NCBI GenBank assembly: GCA_963776665.1
Contig: CAVZNQ010000013.1
Location: forward strand, 248,001-312,000
Direction: 5' to 3'
Length of the DNA stretch: 64,000 nucleotides
Origin: Roseiarcus sp963776665
GTDB lineage: Bacteria > Pseudomonadota > Alphaproteobacteria > Rhizobiales > Beijerinckiaceae
Below are positions 53,900 through 63,951 of this stretch, one piece after another. The notes below the pieces were generated by a model. The model made no database searches, was not told where the DNA came from, and was given only the letters and a program-made list of their open reading frames with translations. A program made the translations under genes and the position numbers. Numbering within the stretch: the stretch's first letter is position 1; every line of letters starts with the position of its first letter.

Positions 53900-54830
53900 T
53901 TTCGGGGGCGGCGTCCGGCCCGCCCGATTCGCCTGAGTTCCCTCCGCCAAACCCATAGGGCGACCGAAGGCGCCGGCGCCGGCCGCGAGGCGGAAAGGCG
54001 CCGAACTCGCTCGACGGCGAGTCGAACTCCGGAGGCGCAGCTTCAGGCGCGCGAACCGGCGCGGGCGAAGCGATCGCATCCGGCAGCTGCGGGTCCGTGG
54101 GGTTGGAACGTGGGCTTGCTGTTATGAATGACGGAAGCTCCGGCTGCGCTGCGCCTTCGGCGCTGACGTCCCTGGTGGGCTGGGCTTGGGAATCTCGGTA
54201 TGGCCGGAAGTCCCGCGGCCGGCCATCGCGTCCATGCCGGTTGTCGCGGTAGCCATCATTGCGGTCCGCAAACGGCCGGTCTTGCCGTGGGCCGCGTTCG
54301 GGAAAACGGTTCCCCTGCCGGTCCTGCCGATTTGCAAACCCCGCCCGATCGTTCTGGCCCTGACGCTCGCCCTCATAAGCTGGTCGGTCGGCATAGGGCT
54401 GCGGGGGGTTCGGCGCCGCGTTCGGTTGCGGCTGAAACCCTTGTTGCGGCTGCTGAAAGGCGTTCTGTCGCTCCGCAGGCGAGGCGAAACGATCCGATAG
54501 CGTGCCGAAATCGCCATCGTCCTCCATGTCGTCCTCGCCTTCTCCGGGCGGCCGCGGTTGGCCGCTCTGCGCGAGCGCCTGCGCCGCCTGCGCCGAGGCA
54601 ATCAGTCGGAAGTAATGCTCGGCGTGCTGCAAATAATTTTCCGCCGCGACCGGATCTCCTCCCGTATGGGCGTCTCTCGCGAGCTGGAGATATTTCTCGG
54701 CGACATGATGCGCGTTGCCGCGTATTTTTACATCCGGCCCATTCAATTCATAGGATCGCGTCAAAGGATTGGGGCCCCGCCGATTGTTCGTCGGCCGCCC
54801 GCGCATCCTCTTGTTCTGACCTGGTCTCAT
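53871..54830 (-). CDS. DUF4167-family protein
   Basis: A 319-residue protein. Residues about 1-80 are the DUF4167 domain (MRPGQNKRMRGRPTNNRRGP, NAHHVAEKYLQLARDAHTGG, NYLQHAEHYFRLI); the rest is a long, low-complexity tail rich in Gln, Pro, Arg and Asp, and ends with an acidic stretch. The Arg-rich opening suggests RNA binding, which is not established. The family is widely conserved next to prmC or chpT in alphaproteobacteria. Confidence 0.88.
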   Translation of the reverse strand: MRPGQNKRMRGRPTNNRRGPNPLTRSYELNGPDVKIRGNAHHVAEKYLQLARDAHTGGDPVAAENYLQHAEHYFRLIASAQAAQALAQSGQPRPPGEGEDDMEDDGDFGTLSDRFASPAERQNAFQQPQQGFQPQPNAAPNPPQPYADRPAYEGERQGQNDRAGFANRQDRQGNRFPERGPRQDRPFADRNDGYRDNRHGRDGRPRDFRPYRDSQAQPTRDVSAEGAAQPELPSFITASPRSNPTDPQLPDAIASPAPVRAPEAAPPEFDSPSSEFGAFPPRGRRRRLRSPYGFGGGNSGESGGPDAAPEITDDTPVTE

Positions 54831-55335
54831 TTTAATTTCCCAACGTCTATCCGGTTAAGCCCGCAGCTTCGCAATCGTTTTTGGCGCAAGCTTTCTCGAT
54901 TTTGGCGCGAACAGGCGCGTTTCGCGCCTTCGCGTCACTCGAACGGGCTGATCTCATCGCACCCGAAGCACGGACACGAACGATCACTTTGATCCCGATC
55001 CCGTGCGATTTCCCTTTACGAGCGCAGCCCTTCCTGGCCGCGCGCGGACAGCGTCCTCTGTCAAGAAGGCCCTTCTCCAGGTCGCCTCGCCTGACTGCTC
55101 GTTAACGGCAAGCCTTGTTCCGCGGTTTCAGTGCCCCGGCGCCAGCTGCCCCTGTATTCACCGATTCGCATCGGTACGCCGGGAGCACCGACCTATCAGA
55201 ACTTGCGCCAGCGGCAAATCCTTCGCTCTCACAATAGCGTCCTTTCCTTGGCTCGCCAAGCTTGAATTCACCCGTTGGGCGAATATGGGGGCCGGAATCG
55301 CCAAAACGACATCCAAGGCCGCACCGGAATGGCCG
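54831..55335. other. Intergenic region, no gene seen
   Basis: About 500 bp between the DUF4167 start and the end of the next hypothetical gene, both on the minus strand. It should hold the DUF4167 promoter. Plus-strand open frames here (largest 55003-55491) overlap the opposite gene and show no family features or ribosome-binding site. No tRNA-like fold or repeat found. Confidence 0.5.
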
Positions 55336-55935
55336 TCAGTTCGAGGCCGATCCCTTTACCGGCCCGACCGGAGCGCGAAAACCCTTAGGCGGATCGGTCA
55401 GCCACTCGCGATCGGGCTCAGGTCCAAGCGGCTCCGCGCTCTTCCCCATTCCAACCCAATTCAGCGGATTCAGGTTGCCAAGCGCGCTTGACGTCGAACC
55501 ACAGGAGCCCTCGCACTTCACTTCGTTCCCCTCGGGATCGACAGCCCGAACGGTCACCGGCGTGTTCGCCGGGAATGGGTGGGTATAGCGCTGACGTGCG
55601 TCGCCCACCCCGGCGATCGTCTTTTTCCCCTCTTCCTTCTGGGCTTTCCGGCGCAGAGCCTCCTGATTCACGGGCCATGCAGGATCGACCGACGCGGTGG
55701 AGCCCGGAGGCGGCAAATCCATTTTGGGCGGTACGACGATCTTCCCATGCTCATGGTAGTCGATGGGAGGGGGCTTATCGCCTCCAAATCCGAATCCGAT
55801 CACCGGAGCGACAATAGAACCAAGTCCTTGCCAGAGAGGCGCCTGGCCATCGTCGCCCGCACGGGCGGGTAAACTGACCAGACCGGCGGAAATCAACGTC
55901 AGACCGACCGTCGCCGACCGCAAACCAAAGCCCAT
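55336..55935 (-). CDS. Conserved exported protein of unknown function
   Basis: A 199-residue protein with a signal peptide (LRSATVGLTLISAGLVSLPA, cleavage near ARA-GD). The mature part carries GKIVVPPKMDLPPPG, Cys-containing EVKCEGSC and a GNLNPLNW segment; this pattern recurs in proteins encoded after lspA in Hyphomicrobiales. Probably periplasmic or an unlipidated envelope protein. It lies 128 bp downstream of lspA on the same strand. Confidence 0.75.
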   Translation of the reverse strand: MGFGLRSATVGLTLISAGLVSLPARAGDDGQAPLWQGLGSIVAPVIGFGFGGDKPPPIDYHEHGKIVVPPKMDLPPPGSTASVDPAWPVNQEALRRKAQKEEGKKTIAGVGDARQRYTHPFPANTPVTVRAVDPEGNEVKCEGSCGSTSSALGNLNPLNWVGMGKSAEPLGPEPDREWLTDPPKGFRAPVGPVKGSASN

Positions 55936-56063
55936 CGCCTAACCCCTTGCCCTCCGCGATCGTAGCGACAACAGCCGAACTCGGGGTGTCTCGCCACAAA
56001 TTCCGGCTATTCGATGACGCTCATGCGAGCCCTGAGAAGACTGCGGGACAATATCGCTCGATC

Positions 56064-56567
56064 TCAGCTCGCGCCATGAGGCGGGCTCTGGCTGTCCGGC
56101 GCGCGCGGAATAGGCAAAAGATCGATAATCAGCAGCACAACACCGATGTTAATGGCCGCGTCGGCGACATTAAAGACAAAAAAGTGGCGGCCAAAGGCGT
56201 GCAGGTCCAGATAATCGACAACGGCGCCGTGAACGATGCGGTCAATGGCGTTGCCCAGCGCCCCGCCGATGATCAGGCCAAGCCCGGCCGCGGGCAGGCG
56301 CGAGCGCGATCGAGCGAGCCACCACGCGAGCAAGGCGGTCGCCGCGAGTGTGAGCGCGAGCAGAACAGTCTCGGCCGACGCCGAATCGCGAGCGAACAGG
56401 CTGAACGAAATCCCCCGGTTCCACTGCAGGGTCAAATCGAGAAAAGGCGTCAGCGGCGTCGAATCGACCGCCAATTGATCGGATCGCGACAGGACCGCGA
56501 TTTTTGTGATTTGGTCGACGATGACGACGACGAGCGCAACGATGCCTCCCAGCGCCGGCGGCCTCAC
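56064..56567 (-). CDS. lspA: Lipoprotein signal peptidase
   Basis: A 167-residue aspartic peptidase of the inner membrane that removes signal peptides of prolipoproteins. Four hydrophobic helices; the catalytic aspartates are in GNAIDRIVHGAVVDYLDLH and FNVADAAINIGV. The start is a GTG at 56567 overlapping the ileS stop (GTGA), which implies coupled translation. The longer frame to 56681 lies wholly inside ileS. Confidence 0.93.
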   Translation of the reverse strand: MRPPALGGIVALVVVIVDQITKIAVLSRSDQLAVDSTPLTPFLDLTLQWNRGISFSLFARDSASAETVLLALTLAATALLAWWLARSRSRLPAAGLGLIIGGALGNAIDRIVHGAVVDYLDLHAFGRHFFVFNVADAAINIGVVLLIIDLLPIPRAPDSQSPPHGAS

Positions 56568-59517
56568 GGCCAGCGGCCCAGCGATTTGAGCTCGCGCAAC
56601 GCCTCGGCGTCCCTTGGGCTGACGTCGGGAAAATCCGGCGAAGCGGTTGCAGGATCGAAGTAGCGCCACGAACGGGCGCATTTGACCCCGCTCGCGCGCT
56701 CTACGGCCACGCCAACGTCCGCTGCTTCGGGCAGCCGAAACGCCGCCTCGGGGATCGGAGCCCCGAACTCCACCGTAATGCCGGAAGTGATGCAGACTTC
56801 TGCAAAGTCAACTCCGTCGAGCGCCCTCAGATGCTCGGGATTGCTCAGATAGATTCGAGGCGCAGCTTCAAGGGAGGAGCCGATCAGTTTGTTGGCCCTG
56901 GCGATCTCGATCGCTCCGGTGACGGCAAGACGCAACATGCGGATCGTGTCCCAGGTCTTCGCCAGCTCATCGTCCCGCCACGCGGAGGGAATGGCGGGAA
57001 ACTGTTCGAGATGGATCGAGCGGCGGCCAGCGGCGCGCGCCGTCCAGGCTTCCTCCGCGGTGAAAACGAGGACAGGGGCCAACCAGATCGCAACCGCGCC
57101 GAAGATGTGTTCGATAGCCTCCAGAGCCCCGCGCCGACGAACGCTGGATGGCGCGTCGCAGTAGAGCGCATCCTTGCGAATGTCGAAATAGAAGGCGGAG
57201 AGGTCGGAATTCATGAATGCGGTGAGGGCGGCGACGACGCGCGCGAAGTCAAAGTTATCGTAAGCCTCGCGAATCTTTGGGTCGAGCTCGGCGAGTTTAT
57301 GGAGCATCAAGCGCTCCAGTCCGCCCATCGCCGCATGGCCGATCGAATCACCCGCCTCTCGATGCGCCAGAGTTCCCAGCATCCAACGAATCGTGTTGCG
57401 CAACTTGCGATAGTTGTCGCTCACGGCTTTCAGGATCTCGGGACCGATGCGCTGGTCGTCGGTGTAGTCAACGCTGGCCACCCACAAGCGCAGGATATCG
57501 GCGCCCGACGCGCGGATGACGTCCGCCGGGAAAGTCTGGTTGCCCAACGACTTGGACATTTTGCGGCCGATCTCGTCGAGAGTGAAGCCGTGGGTCAGCA
57601 CGATATCGAACGGCGCGCGGCCGCGCGTGCCGCAACTTTCAAGGAGCGAAGACTGGAACCAGCCGCGATGCTGGTCCGAACCTTCGAGATACATCACCTG
57701 ATCCTCGCCCCCGTCGATCGTCCGCCGGATCCCGGCCAGTCCGGGAAAGTGCTTCGCGTCTTCGAGGACGTAGGCGTGGGTCGAGCCGGAATCGAACCAG
57801 ACTTCGACCAGATCGTCGATCTTGTCGTAGGCGTCAGCATCGTGCTTCGCGCCTAGAAACCGCTCCTTTGCGCCATTGGCGAACCAGGCGTCGGCGCCTT
57901 CCTGCTCGTAAGCCGCTGCGATTCGCCCGTTCACCTCTTCGTCGAATAGAATTTCATGACCGTCCTTGCGGACGAAGATGGACAGCGGGACGCCCCAGGC
58001 GCGCTGACGCGACAGCACCCAGTCGGGCTTGTTCGCGACCATGCCCTTAATCCGGTTCTCGCCCGACGGCGGCGCCCAACGCGTGCGCTCGATCGCCTCG
58101 ACCGCAATGGCCCGAAGGGTCTTGCCCCCTTCCGCGTTGGCGAACGGGCGGTCCATCGCCAGGAACCATTGCGGCGTGTTGCGGAAGATGACGGGAGTCT
58201 TCGACCGCCAGCTGTGCGGATACTGATGCTTGAGCCGGCCGCGCGCGACGAGCGCGCCCGCCTTGATCAGCGCGTCGATGACGGCCTTGTTGGCGTCGCC
58301 CGATTTCCCACGGTCGGTGATGACGCGCTTGCCTTCGAAGCCCGGCGCCTCTCGGTGAAGGCGCCGTTCTCGTCGACCGTGTAGGGAATGCGGGTGTCAA
58401 TTCCATGCTCCTGAAGCAGGCGCGTGCTCGCGGTCCATAGCTCGAAATCTTCGCGCCCGTGGCCCGGAGCGGTATGGACGAAGCCCGTGCCCGCATCATC
58501 CGTGACATAGTCGCCGTCGAGCAAGGGGACGACAAAGCCGTAGCCGTGCGACTGAAGGGGGTGGGCGCAGACCATCGACGCCAGCGCGTCGCCCTCGACC
58601 CCGCCAAGGAACTCGAACGAGCCGACCCTTGCGGCGCTAAAAACGCTGTCGGCGAGCGACTGCGCCAGGATGTAGCTCGCTCCGGGCTTGGCCCAATTGT
58701 CGGCGGACGAATCCGTCACGCGGTAGCGTCCATAGGCGATGCGACGAGAGAAGGCGATCGCGCGGTTGCCCGGAATCGTCCAGGGCGTTGTGGTCCAGAT
58801 AAGCACGGAAGCGTCATCGGATGCGATCGGGAACGCCACTGTGATCGTGTCGCTCGTATGGTCTTCATATTCGACCTCCGCTTCCGCGAGCGCGGTCTTC
58901 TCGACCACGCTCCACATCACCGGCTTGGAGCCGCGGTAAAGCAGCCCGTTAGCGACGAACTTGAAGATTTCCCGGGCGATCTGCGCTTCGGCCGGATAGC
59001 TCATCGTCGTATAGGGATGGTCCCAATCGCCGACGACGCCCAGGCGCTTGAATTCTTCACGCTGCACCGAGAGCCAGTGCTCGGCATAGGCGCGGCATTC
59101 TCCACGGAACGCGATGATGGCTTGCGAATCCGAAAAATCGGGCTTGGTCTTGCCCTTGCTTGTGTAGAACTCTTCTTCGACCTTCCATTCGATCGGCAGC
59201 CCGTGGCAGTCCCAGCCGGGAACATAGTTGGATTCCCGGCCGGTCATCTGGTGCGAGCGCACCACAATGTCCTTGAGGGTCTTGTTGAGCGCCGTGCCGA
59301 TGTGGACATTGCCGTTGGCGTAAGGCGGCCCATCGTGGAGAACGAATTTGGGCCGTCCCTTTCCGCTCTCTCGGAGAGCCCGATACAGATTCTCGCGCGC
59401 CCACCGAGCCAGAATCTCAGGTTCTTTCTGCGGCAGACCCCCTCGCATGGGAAAATCGGTCTTCGGCAGATAAAGAGTGCGCGAATAGTCGAGGGCTGAG
59501 ACGGGCGCGTCGGACAT
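56564..59517 (-). CDS. ileS: Isoleucyl-tRNA synthetase, interrupted by a one-base deletion
   Basis: A class I synthetase of about 984 residues once corrected. The first part (ATG 59517) has the HIGH motif in PPYANGNVHIGTALNKTLKD and the editing domain; the second carries the KMSKS motif (GRKMSKSLGN), the WFDSGSTHAYV region and the C-terminal domain. The two parts join if one G is added to the GG at 58348-58349 (+ strand CC), giving FTERAPGFEGKRVITDRGKS. Both halves are perfectly conserved and the gene is essential, so this is probably a base-calling error. It is followed by lspA (overlap) and preceded by ribF. Confidence 0.92.
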
Positions 59518-59596
59518 CAGGTCAGGAGCCAAATTCGGGTTTCATGGCAACGGCCGGGTGGGATTAGAGGATTTGCCGCAATTCGCCAAATTGCTG

Positions 59597-60550
59597 TTAC
59601 CGCCGGGCGGCGAGAATGGCGCGGGCGCGCTCCTTGTCGCGCCCCATCTCGGCGGCCAGCGACGGGAGCGAATCGAACTTGCGCTCGTCGCGGATGCGCT
59701 CGACGAACTCGACTTGCATCTCGCGCCCGTAGAGATCGCCGTCGAAATCGAGGAGATGAACTTCGAGCAATGGCGGCCCGTCGTCGACGGTCGGACGGGT
59801 CCCGAAACTTGCGACGGCGGGGTGCGCGCGACCGTCAACCCGGGCGATGACGGCGTAGATTCCATGCGCGAGCCTGTTGGTCGGCTCGAGCGCGATATTC
59901 GCGGTCGGCACGCCAAGGGCGCGTCCCAGGCGCTGGCCGGAAATGACCTGGCCATTGACCAGATAATTGCGACCGAGACCCCGCGCCGCCGCGACCACGT
60001 CGCCCTGCTCGAGAGCCTTGCGAATAGCGCTTGAGGACACGACGCGGGCCGCCTCTCCGGCGCCGGATTCGACTTTCGCCACAATCTCGACGGCGAAGCC
60101 ATGTCTCCGACCGGCCTCGGCGAGGGTGGCCGGCGAACCCGATCGCCCCTTGCCGAAATGAAAGTCCCAGCCGACGACGACAGCGGCGACGCCAAGACGG
60201 GCGACGAGAACCTTTTCGACGAATTCGTCGGCGCTCATCGCTGCGAGGGAGGCGTCAAAGCGGATAAAGACAATGCCGTCGAGCCCCAGCCGGGCGCAGA
60301 TTTCCGCTTTCTCCCGGGCCGGCGTCAATCGAAACGCAACCGGCCGCGCGGCGAAAAAATCCGCCGGATGCGGCTCGAAAGTCAAGATTGCGCTCGGGGC
60401 CGTTCGCTCCCTGGCCACGGCGACGGCGCGCTCAATGACCGCCCGATGCCCGAGATGCAGGCCGTCAAAATTTCCGATAGCGTAAACCGCGCCTTCCAAC
60501 CCATGCGGCGGCGCGATCGGGTCCGTGGCCAGCACGAAGCCGTTGGTCAT
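59597..60550 (-). CDS. ribF: Bifunctional riboflavin kinase / FAD synthetase
   Basis: A 317-residue enzyme that makes FMN and FAD. N-terminal FAD-synthetase domain: AIGNFDGLHLGHRAVI (nucleotidyl-transferase HxGH), AILTFEPHPADFF, VVVGWDFHFGKGRSG and SSSAIRKALEQGDV. C-terminal kinase domain: GQRLGRALGVPTANIAL and LEVHLLDFDGDLYGR. Stands in the conserved order maoC-ribF-ileS-lspA on the minus strand. Confidence 0.95.
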   Translation of the reverse strand: MTNGFVLATDPIAPPHGLEGAVYAIGNFDGLHLGHRAVIERAVAVARERTAPSAILTFEPHPADFFAARPVAFRLTPAREKAEICARLGLDGIVFIRFDASLAAMSADEFVEKVLVARLGVAAVVVGWDFHFGKGRSGSPATLAEAGRRHGFAVEIVAKVESGAGEAARVVSSSAIRKALEQGDVVAAARGLGRNYLVNGQVISGQRLGRALGVPTANIALEPTNRLAHGIYAVIARVDGRAHPAVASFGTRPTVDDGPPLLEVHLLDFDGDLYGREMQVEFVERIRDERKFDSLPSLAAEMGRDKERARAILAARR

Positions 60551-60632
60551 TGCGCCCCGCCGATTCCGGATTTCGACCGACCTGTCCCAGCCTTTCGCAA
60601 GCCTCGGAAACTGCCTCGGCGTTCTGGTCCGG

Positions 60633-61088
60633 TCAAGGCGAGGGAAGCCGCGGCTTGGGTGTCGGCGGAACGCTCAGAACGCCCTCGCCGTCGAGCACGA
60701 TCTCGTCTCCGACACGACACTCGCAATGCAATCGGACGCGGCGGTTCTTCTCGGTCAGCTCGACCACCTCCACGCTGACGTCAACGACGTCGCCGATTTT
60801 GACCGGACCGAGAAAGCGCAAGGTTTGAGAGATATAGACCGCGCCGGGTCCCGGCAGCCGCATGCCGATGACCCCGGAAATGAGGCTGGCGGTGTAAAGC
60901 CCATGAACGATCCGGCCGCCAAAACGGGTTTTCCGGGCGAAGTGCTCAGACAGATGGATCGGATTGTGGTCGCCCGAGAGCTCGGCGAACCCGATCACGT
61001 CTTCATTCTCGACCGTCTTGCGGATCGTCGCGCGCATGCCGATTGCGAGGTCTTCGAAATAAAGCGTCTGAAACAGCGAGTTCTGCAT
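60633..61088 (-). CDS. MaoC-family hydratase
   Basis: A 151-residue single-hotdog (R)-enoyl-CoA hydratase-like protein. The hydratase motif is intact: FAELSGDHNPIHLSEHFA (catalytic Asp and His) and RIVHGLYTASLISGVIG. It may act on (R)-3-hydroxyacyl-CoA, for example in polyhydroxyalkanoate or ethylmalonyl-CoA routes; the substrate is not shown by sequence. Same-strand neighbour of ribF and of the HAD gene. Confidence 0.9.
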   Translation of the reverse strand: MQNSLFQTLYFEDLAIGMRATIRKTVENEDVIGFAELSGDHNPIHLSEHFARKTRFGGRIVHGLYTASLISGVIGMRLPGPGAVYISQTLRFLGPVKIGDVVDVSVEVVELTEKNRRVRLHCECRVGDEIVLDGEGVLSVPPTPKPRLPSP

Positions 61089-61157
61089 GCGACCAATGAA
61101 CCCTTCAATCCGGTAGAACCAACGGAAGCGAGCCGAGCGTCGACGAGCCCGGGCCGT

Positions 61158-62060
61158 CTACGGCTGAAGCGCGGGGATCGCGGCGATCGGCCACAATGAA
61201 TACTCCTCGTACAACCGTCGCAGTTCAACAGGGTCGGCCGGCGAAGCCGTCGCCTCTCCGTGCAAAGACCGATGTATGCCCCCGGTGACGAACAGCGCAT
61301 CCAGGCCCGCTCGCGACGCGCCGGCGATGTCTGTTTCCATGCCGTCGCCGATCGCCAGCACCCGGCTCCTGTCGATCGCCGCGCCGTGGGCCCGTCCCGC
61401 GAGCGCCAAGGCTCGATCGTAGATCGGCGCATGAGGCTTTCCGGCGTAGACGACCTGGCCTCCAAGCTCTTCATAGCGTCGCGCCAGCGCTCCGGCGCAA
61501 TAAATGAGCGTTTCGCCTCGATGGATAACAATGTCCGGGTTGGCGCATATCATCGTCATTCCGCGCGCCGCCATCGCCCCCAGCTCCAATTCATAGTCGT
61601 CGGGCGTTTCCCTCTCGTCGTTTCTGAGGCCGGTGCATAGCGCATACTGGGCGTCTTCGAGAGCGAGGAGCTTCCGCCGCCCGCCGGTCGCCTCTGCGGC
61701 GGCGTCGAAGAGGCTGAGATCGCGTCCCGGTCCGATGTGCAGCACCCGGTCGCCGGTCTGCTCCTCCATCAATGCTACGGTCACGTCGCCGGACGTCACG
61801 ATGGCGTCGAACGCTTCGGGCGGAACTCCGAGCCGCAGCACCTGCCGGCGGATGGGCGGCGACGGCCGGGGAGCGTTGGTGATCAGAACCACCGCGCCGC
61901 CGCGCCGCCGAAATGACGCCAGCGCCGCCGATGCAGGCGCGAACGAGGCCACGCCATTGTGGAGGACGCCCCAGATATCGCAAAGAATCGCGTCATAGCG
62001 ATCCGAGATCTCGCCAAGACCGCTGATTTGCCGGACGACCGACGCCTGTTCCTGCCTCAT
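61158..62060 (-). CDS. HAD-superfamily hydrolase, TIGR01459-type
   Basis: A 300-residue NagD-like (class IIA) HAD protein. Motif I reads DAILCDIWGVLHNG: the second aspartate of the usual DxD is Trp, which is the rule in this alphaproteobacterial subgroup, so phosphatase activity is uncertain. Motif II is LITNAPRP, the Lys is in VYAGKPHAPIYD, and motif III is VLAIGDGMETDIAGASRAG. The family sits next to ribF/maoC in Hyphomicrobiales; its substrate is unknown. Confidence 0.88.
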   Translation of the reverse strand: MRQEQASVVRQISGLGEISDRYDAILCDIWGVLHNGVASFAPASAALASFRRRGGAVVLITNAPRPSPPIRRQVLRLGVPPEAFDAIVTSGDVTVALMEEQTGDRVLHIGPGRDLSLFDAAAEATGGRRKLLALEDAQYALCTGLRNDERETPDDYELELGAMAARGMTMICANPDIVIHRGETLIYCAGALARRYEELGGQVVYAGKPHAPIYDRALALAGRAHGAAIDRSRVLAIGDGMETDIAGASRAGLDALFVTGGIHRSLHGEATASPADPVELRRLYEEYSLWPIAAIPALQP

Positions 62061-62212
62061 TGCCGGGCGCTCGGCTAGGCGACGGTAGCGCCCATGTCAA
62101 GACACGGGGTCGGCGGCGCCGGACGACGCTCGCCATTGCGCGCCGGCTTGACGCCGCGCCCGATGGTTCCTAGCTATGAGGAAACGGCAAGCACGCCGTC
62201 CTCGAGGGCGCC

Positions 62213-62566
62213 ATGTCATCATTAACGGCCAAAGTCACCGACGCGAGTTTCGAGACCGACGTCATCAAATCCGACGATCCGGTCGTCGTCGATTTCTGGG
62301 CGGAATGGTGCGGACCCTGTCGCATGATCGCGCCTGCACTGGAAGAAATCGCGACCGAGATGAACGGCAAAGTAAAGATCGCCAAGCTCAATGTCGACGA
62401 AAACCCGGGCGTCGCCGGCAAATATGGCATCCGGTCGATCCCGACCCTGATGGTGTTCAAGGGCGGCAAGCACGTAGCCACCAAGACCGGCGCCGGCCCG
62501 AAGAGTGAATTGTCTCGCTGGATCAGCGCTTCCGTTGGAGCGCCGGCTCCGCAGCAATCGGCCTAG
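62213..62566 (+). CDS. trxA: Thioredoxin
   Basis: A 117-residue thioredoxin that keeps cytoplasmic proteins reduced. Active site VDFWAEWCGPCRMIAP, then KLNVDENPGVAGKYGIRSIP with the cis-proline and LMVFKGGKHV. A short Ala/Pro/Gln tail is extra. It is divergent from the HAD gene, and its stop TAG overlaps the stop of the histidine kinase gene on the other strand (CTAG at 62563-62566). Confidence 0.95.
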   Translation: MSSLTAKVTDASFETDVIKSDDPVVVDFWAEWCGPCRMIAPALEEIATEMNGKVKIAKLNVDENPGVAGKYGIRSIPTLMVFKGGKHVATKTGAGPKSELSRWISASVGAPAPQQSA

Positions 62567-63951
62567 ACGGGAATGCGCACCGCTGCTCTCAGACCGCCCA
62601 TGGGACTGTCTGAGAGCGTGATGTCGCCGCCATGCGAGCGGGCGATGTCTCTTGCGATCGCGAGGCCCAGGCCTGCCCCGCCCTGGTCCTGGTTGCGCGC
62701 CTCGTCGAGCCGGTAGAAGGGCCTGAAGACGTCCTCCCGATGCGCCGGGGCGATTCCGGCGCCGTCATCGTCGACGACTATCGAAACGAATTGAGCCTCG
62801 CGGGTCGCGGAAACGCGCACGCGTTCGGCGTGGCGCTGGGCGTTGGCGACCAGATTGCCGACGCACCGCTTCATGGCCATCGGCCGGACGCGAATGTCGA
62901 GGTCGCCGCGGGTCTCAACGCCAAGCTCAGCGCCGTGCCGCTCGAAATCCGTCCGCAGATCCTCGAGGATCGAGCCGACATTGATTCGCGCGGTTGATTC
63001 GCCCGCGTCCCCCCGGGCGAAGGCGAGATAACCCTCGAGCATCTGACCCATTTCGTCGACGTCTTTCTGCAACAACTCGCTGTCGGCGGAATTGTCGAGC
63101 AAGACCAACGACAGTTTGAAGCGGGTCAACATCGTGCGCAGATCGTGACTGACGCCGTTCAGCATCGCGGTTCGCTGCTCGGTCGCCCGCTCGACCCGCC
63201 GCTTCATTTGGATGAAGGCGTGCCCCGCCTGGCGGACTTCGCGCGCGCCGTGGGGACTGAAGTCGAGATCGCGGCCCTTGCCGAAGTCCTCAGCCGCTCG
63301 CGCCAGACGCAAAATGGGCCGGATCTGATTGCGAAGGAAAATGATGGCGACGCTCAGGAGGACAATCATCGCGCCGAGCATCCAGAGGACGAAAATATGG
63401 GCGTTCGCCTCGTAGGCGAGAGCGCGGCGGGTCACCAGGCGAAGCACTCGGCCGCCGAGATCGACGCGAATCTCCATCAGCCCCGATCGACCGACGGTGT
63501 CGAGCCAGAAGGGCTGCCTTACCTGCTTCCTGATTTCGTTGGGCAGGATCCGCGTCAGCGGATCCAAGGCCCCGTAAAAGGAGCGCGGCATGACTGGCGG
63601 CAAAGGACCAGCCGGCAGCAAGGTCGCGTCCATTCGGAACCGCTCCGAGGCCAGATTGGTCAGAAAGGCATCGTCGTTGCCGGGCGGGAGCTTCTGATAA
63701 AGGTCGGCCAGCGCTCCGACGTCGCGCGCCACCGCCTCGGACAGCCTGCGGGTCACCAGGTCCCAGTGATGCTGCATGAACACGAACGTCACCGCGGTCT
63801 GGAGCAGAACCATCGGCACGATCACGATCAGGAGCGACCGCTTGTAAAGGCCTTTCGGCAGCATTTCGGCGACGCCGCGCGCCGTCCGGCGCCAGAGCAT
63901 GCGAGTTTGCGCCAGCAAACGCAGATTGCGGAATGACGCTTGATCCCTCAT
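62563..63951 (-). CDS. EnvZ-like membrane sensor histidine kinase
   Basis: A 462-residue two-component sensor. Membrane helices at about 37-60 and 185-207 flank a periplasmic domain of about 120 residues; then HAMP, the phosphorylation site LNGVSHDLRTMLTRFKLSLV, and the HATPase domain (N box CVGNLVANAQRHA, VVDDDGAGIAP, GGAGLGLAIARDIARSHGG). The linker and H-box resemble EnvZ. Its ATG overlaps the stop of the response regulator gene (ATGA), so it is the second gene of the pair. Confidence 0.92.
   Translation of the reverse strand: MRDQASFRNLRLLAQTRMLWRRTARGVAEMLPKGLYKRSLLIVIVPMVLLQTAVTFVFMQHHWDLVTRRLSEAVARDVGALADLYQKLPPGNDDAFLTNLASERFRMDATLLPAGPLPPVMPRSFYGALDPLTRILPNEIRKQVRQPFWLDTVGRSGLMEIRVDLGGRVLRLVTRRALAYEANAHIFVLWMLGAMIVLLSVAIIFLRNQIRPILRLARAAEDFGKGRDLDFSPHGAREVRQAGHAFIQMKRRVERATEQRTAMLNGVSHDLRTMLTRFKLSLVLLDNSADSELLQKDVDEMGQMLEGYLAFARGDAGESTARINVGSILEDLRTDFERHGAELGVETRGDLDIRVRPMAMKRCVGNLVANAQRHAERVRVSATREAQFVSIVVDDDGAGIAPAHREDVFRPFYRLDEARNQDQGGAGLGLAIARDIARSHGGDITLSDSPMGGLRAAVRIPV

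Noticed and set aside
55003..55491. 162-codon plus-strand open frame upstream of DUF4167
   Set aside because: It overlaps the opposite conserved exported-protein gene and shows no domain or start signal.
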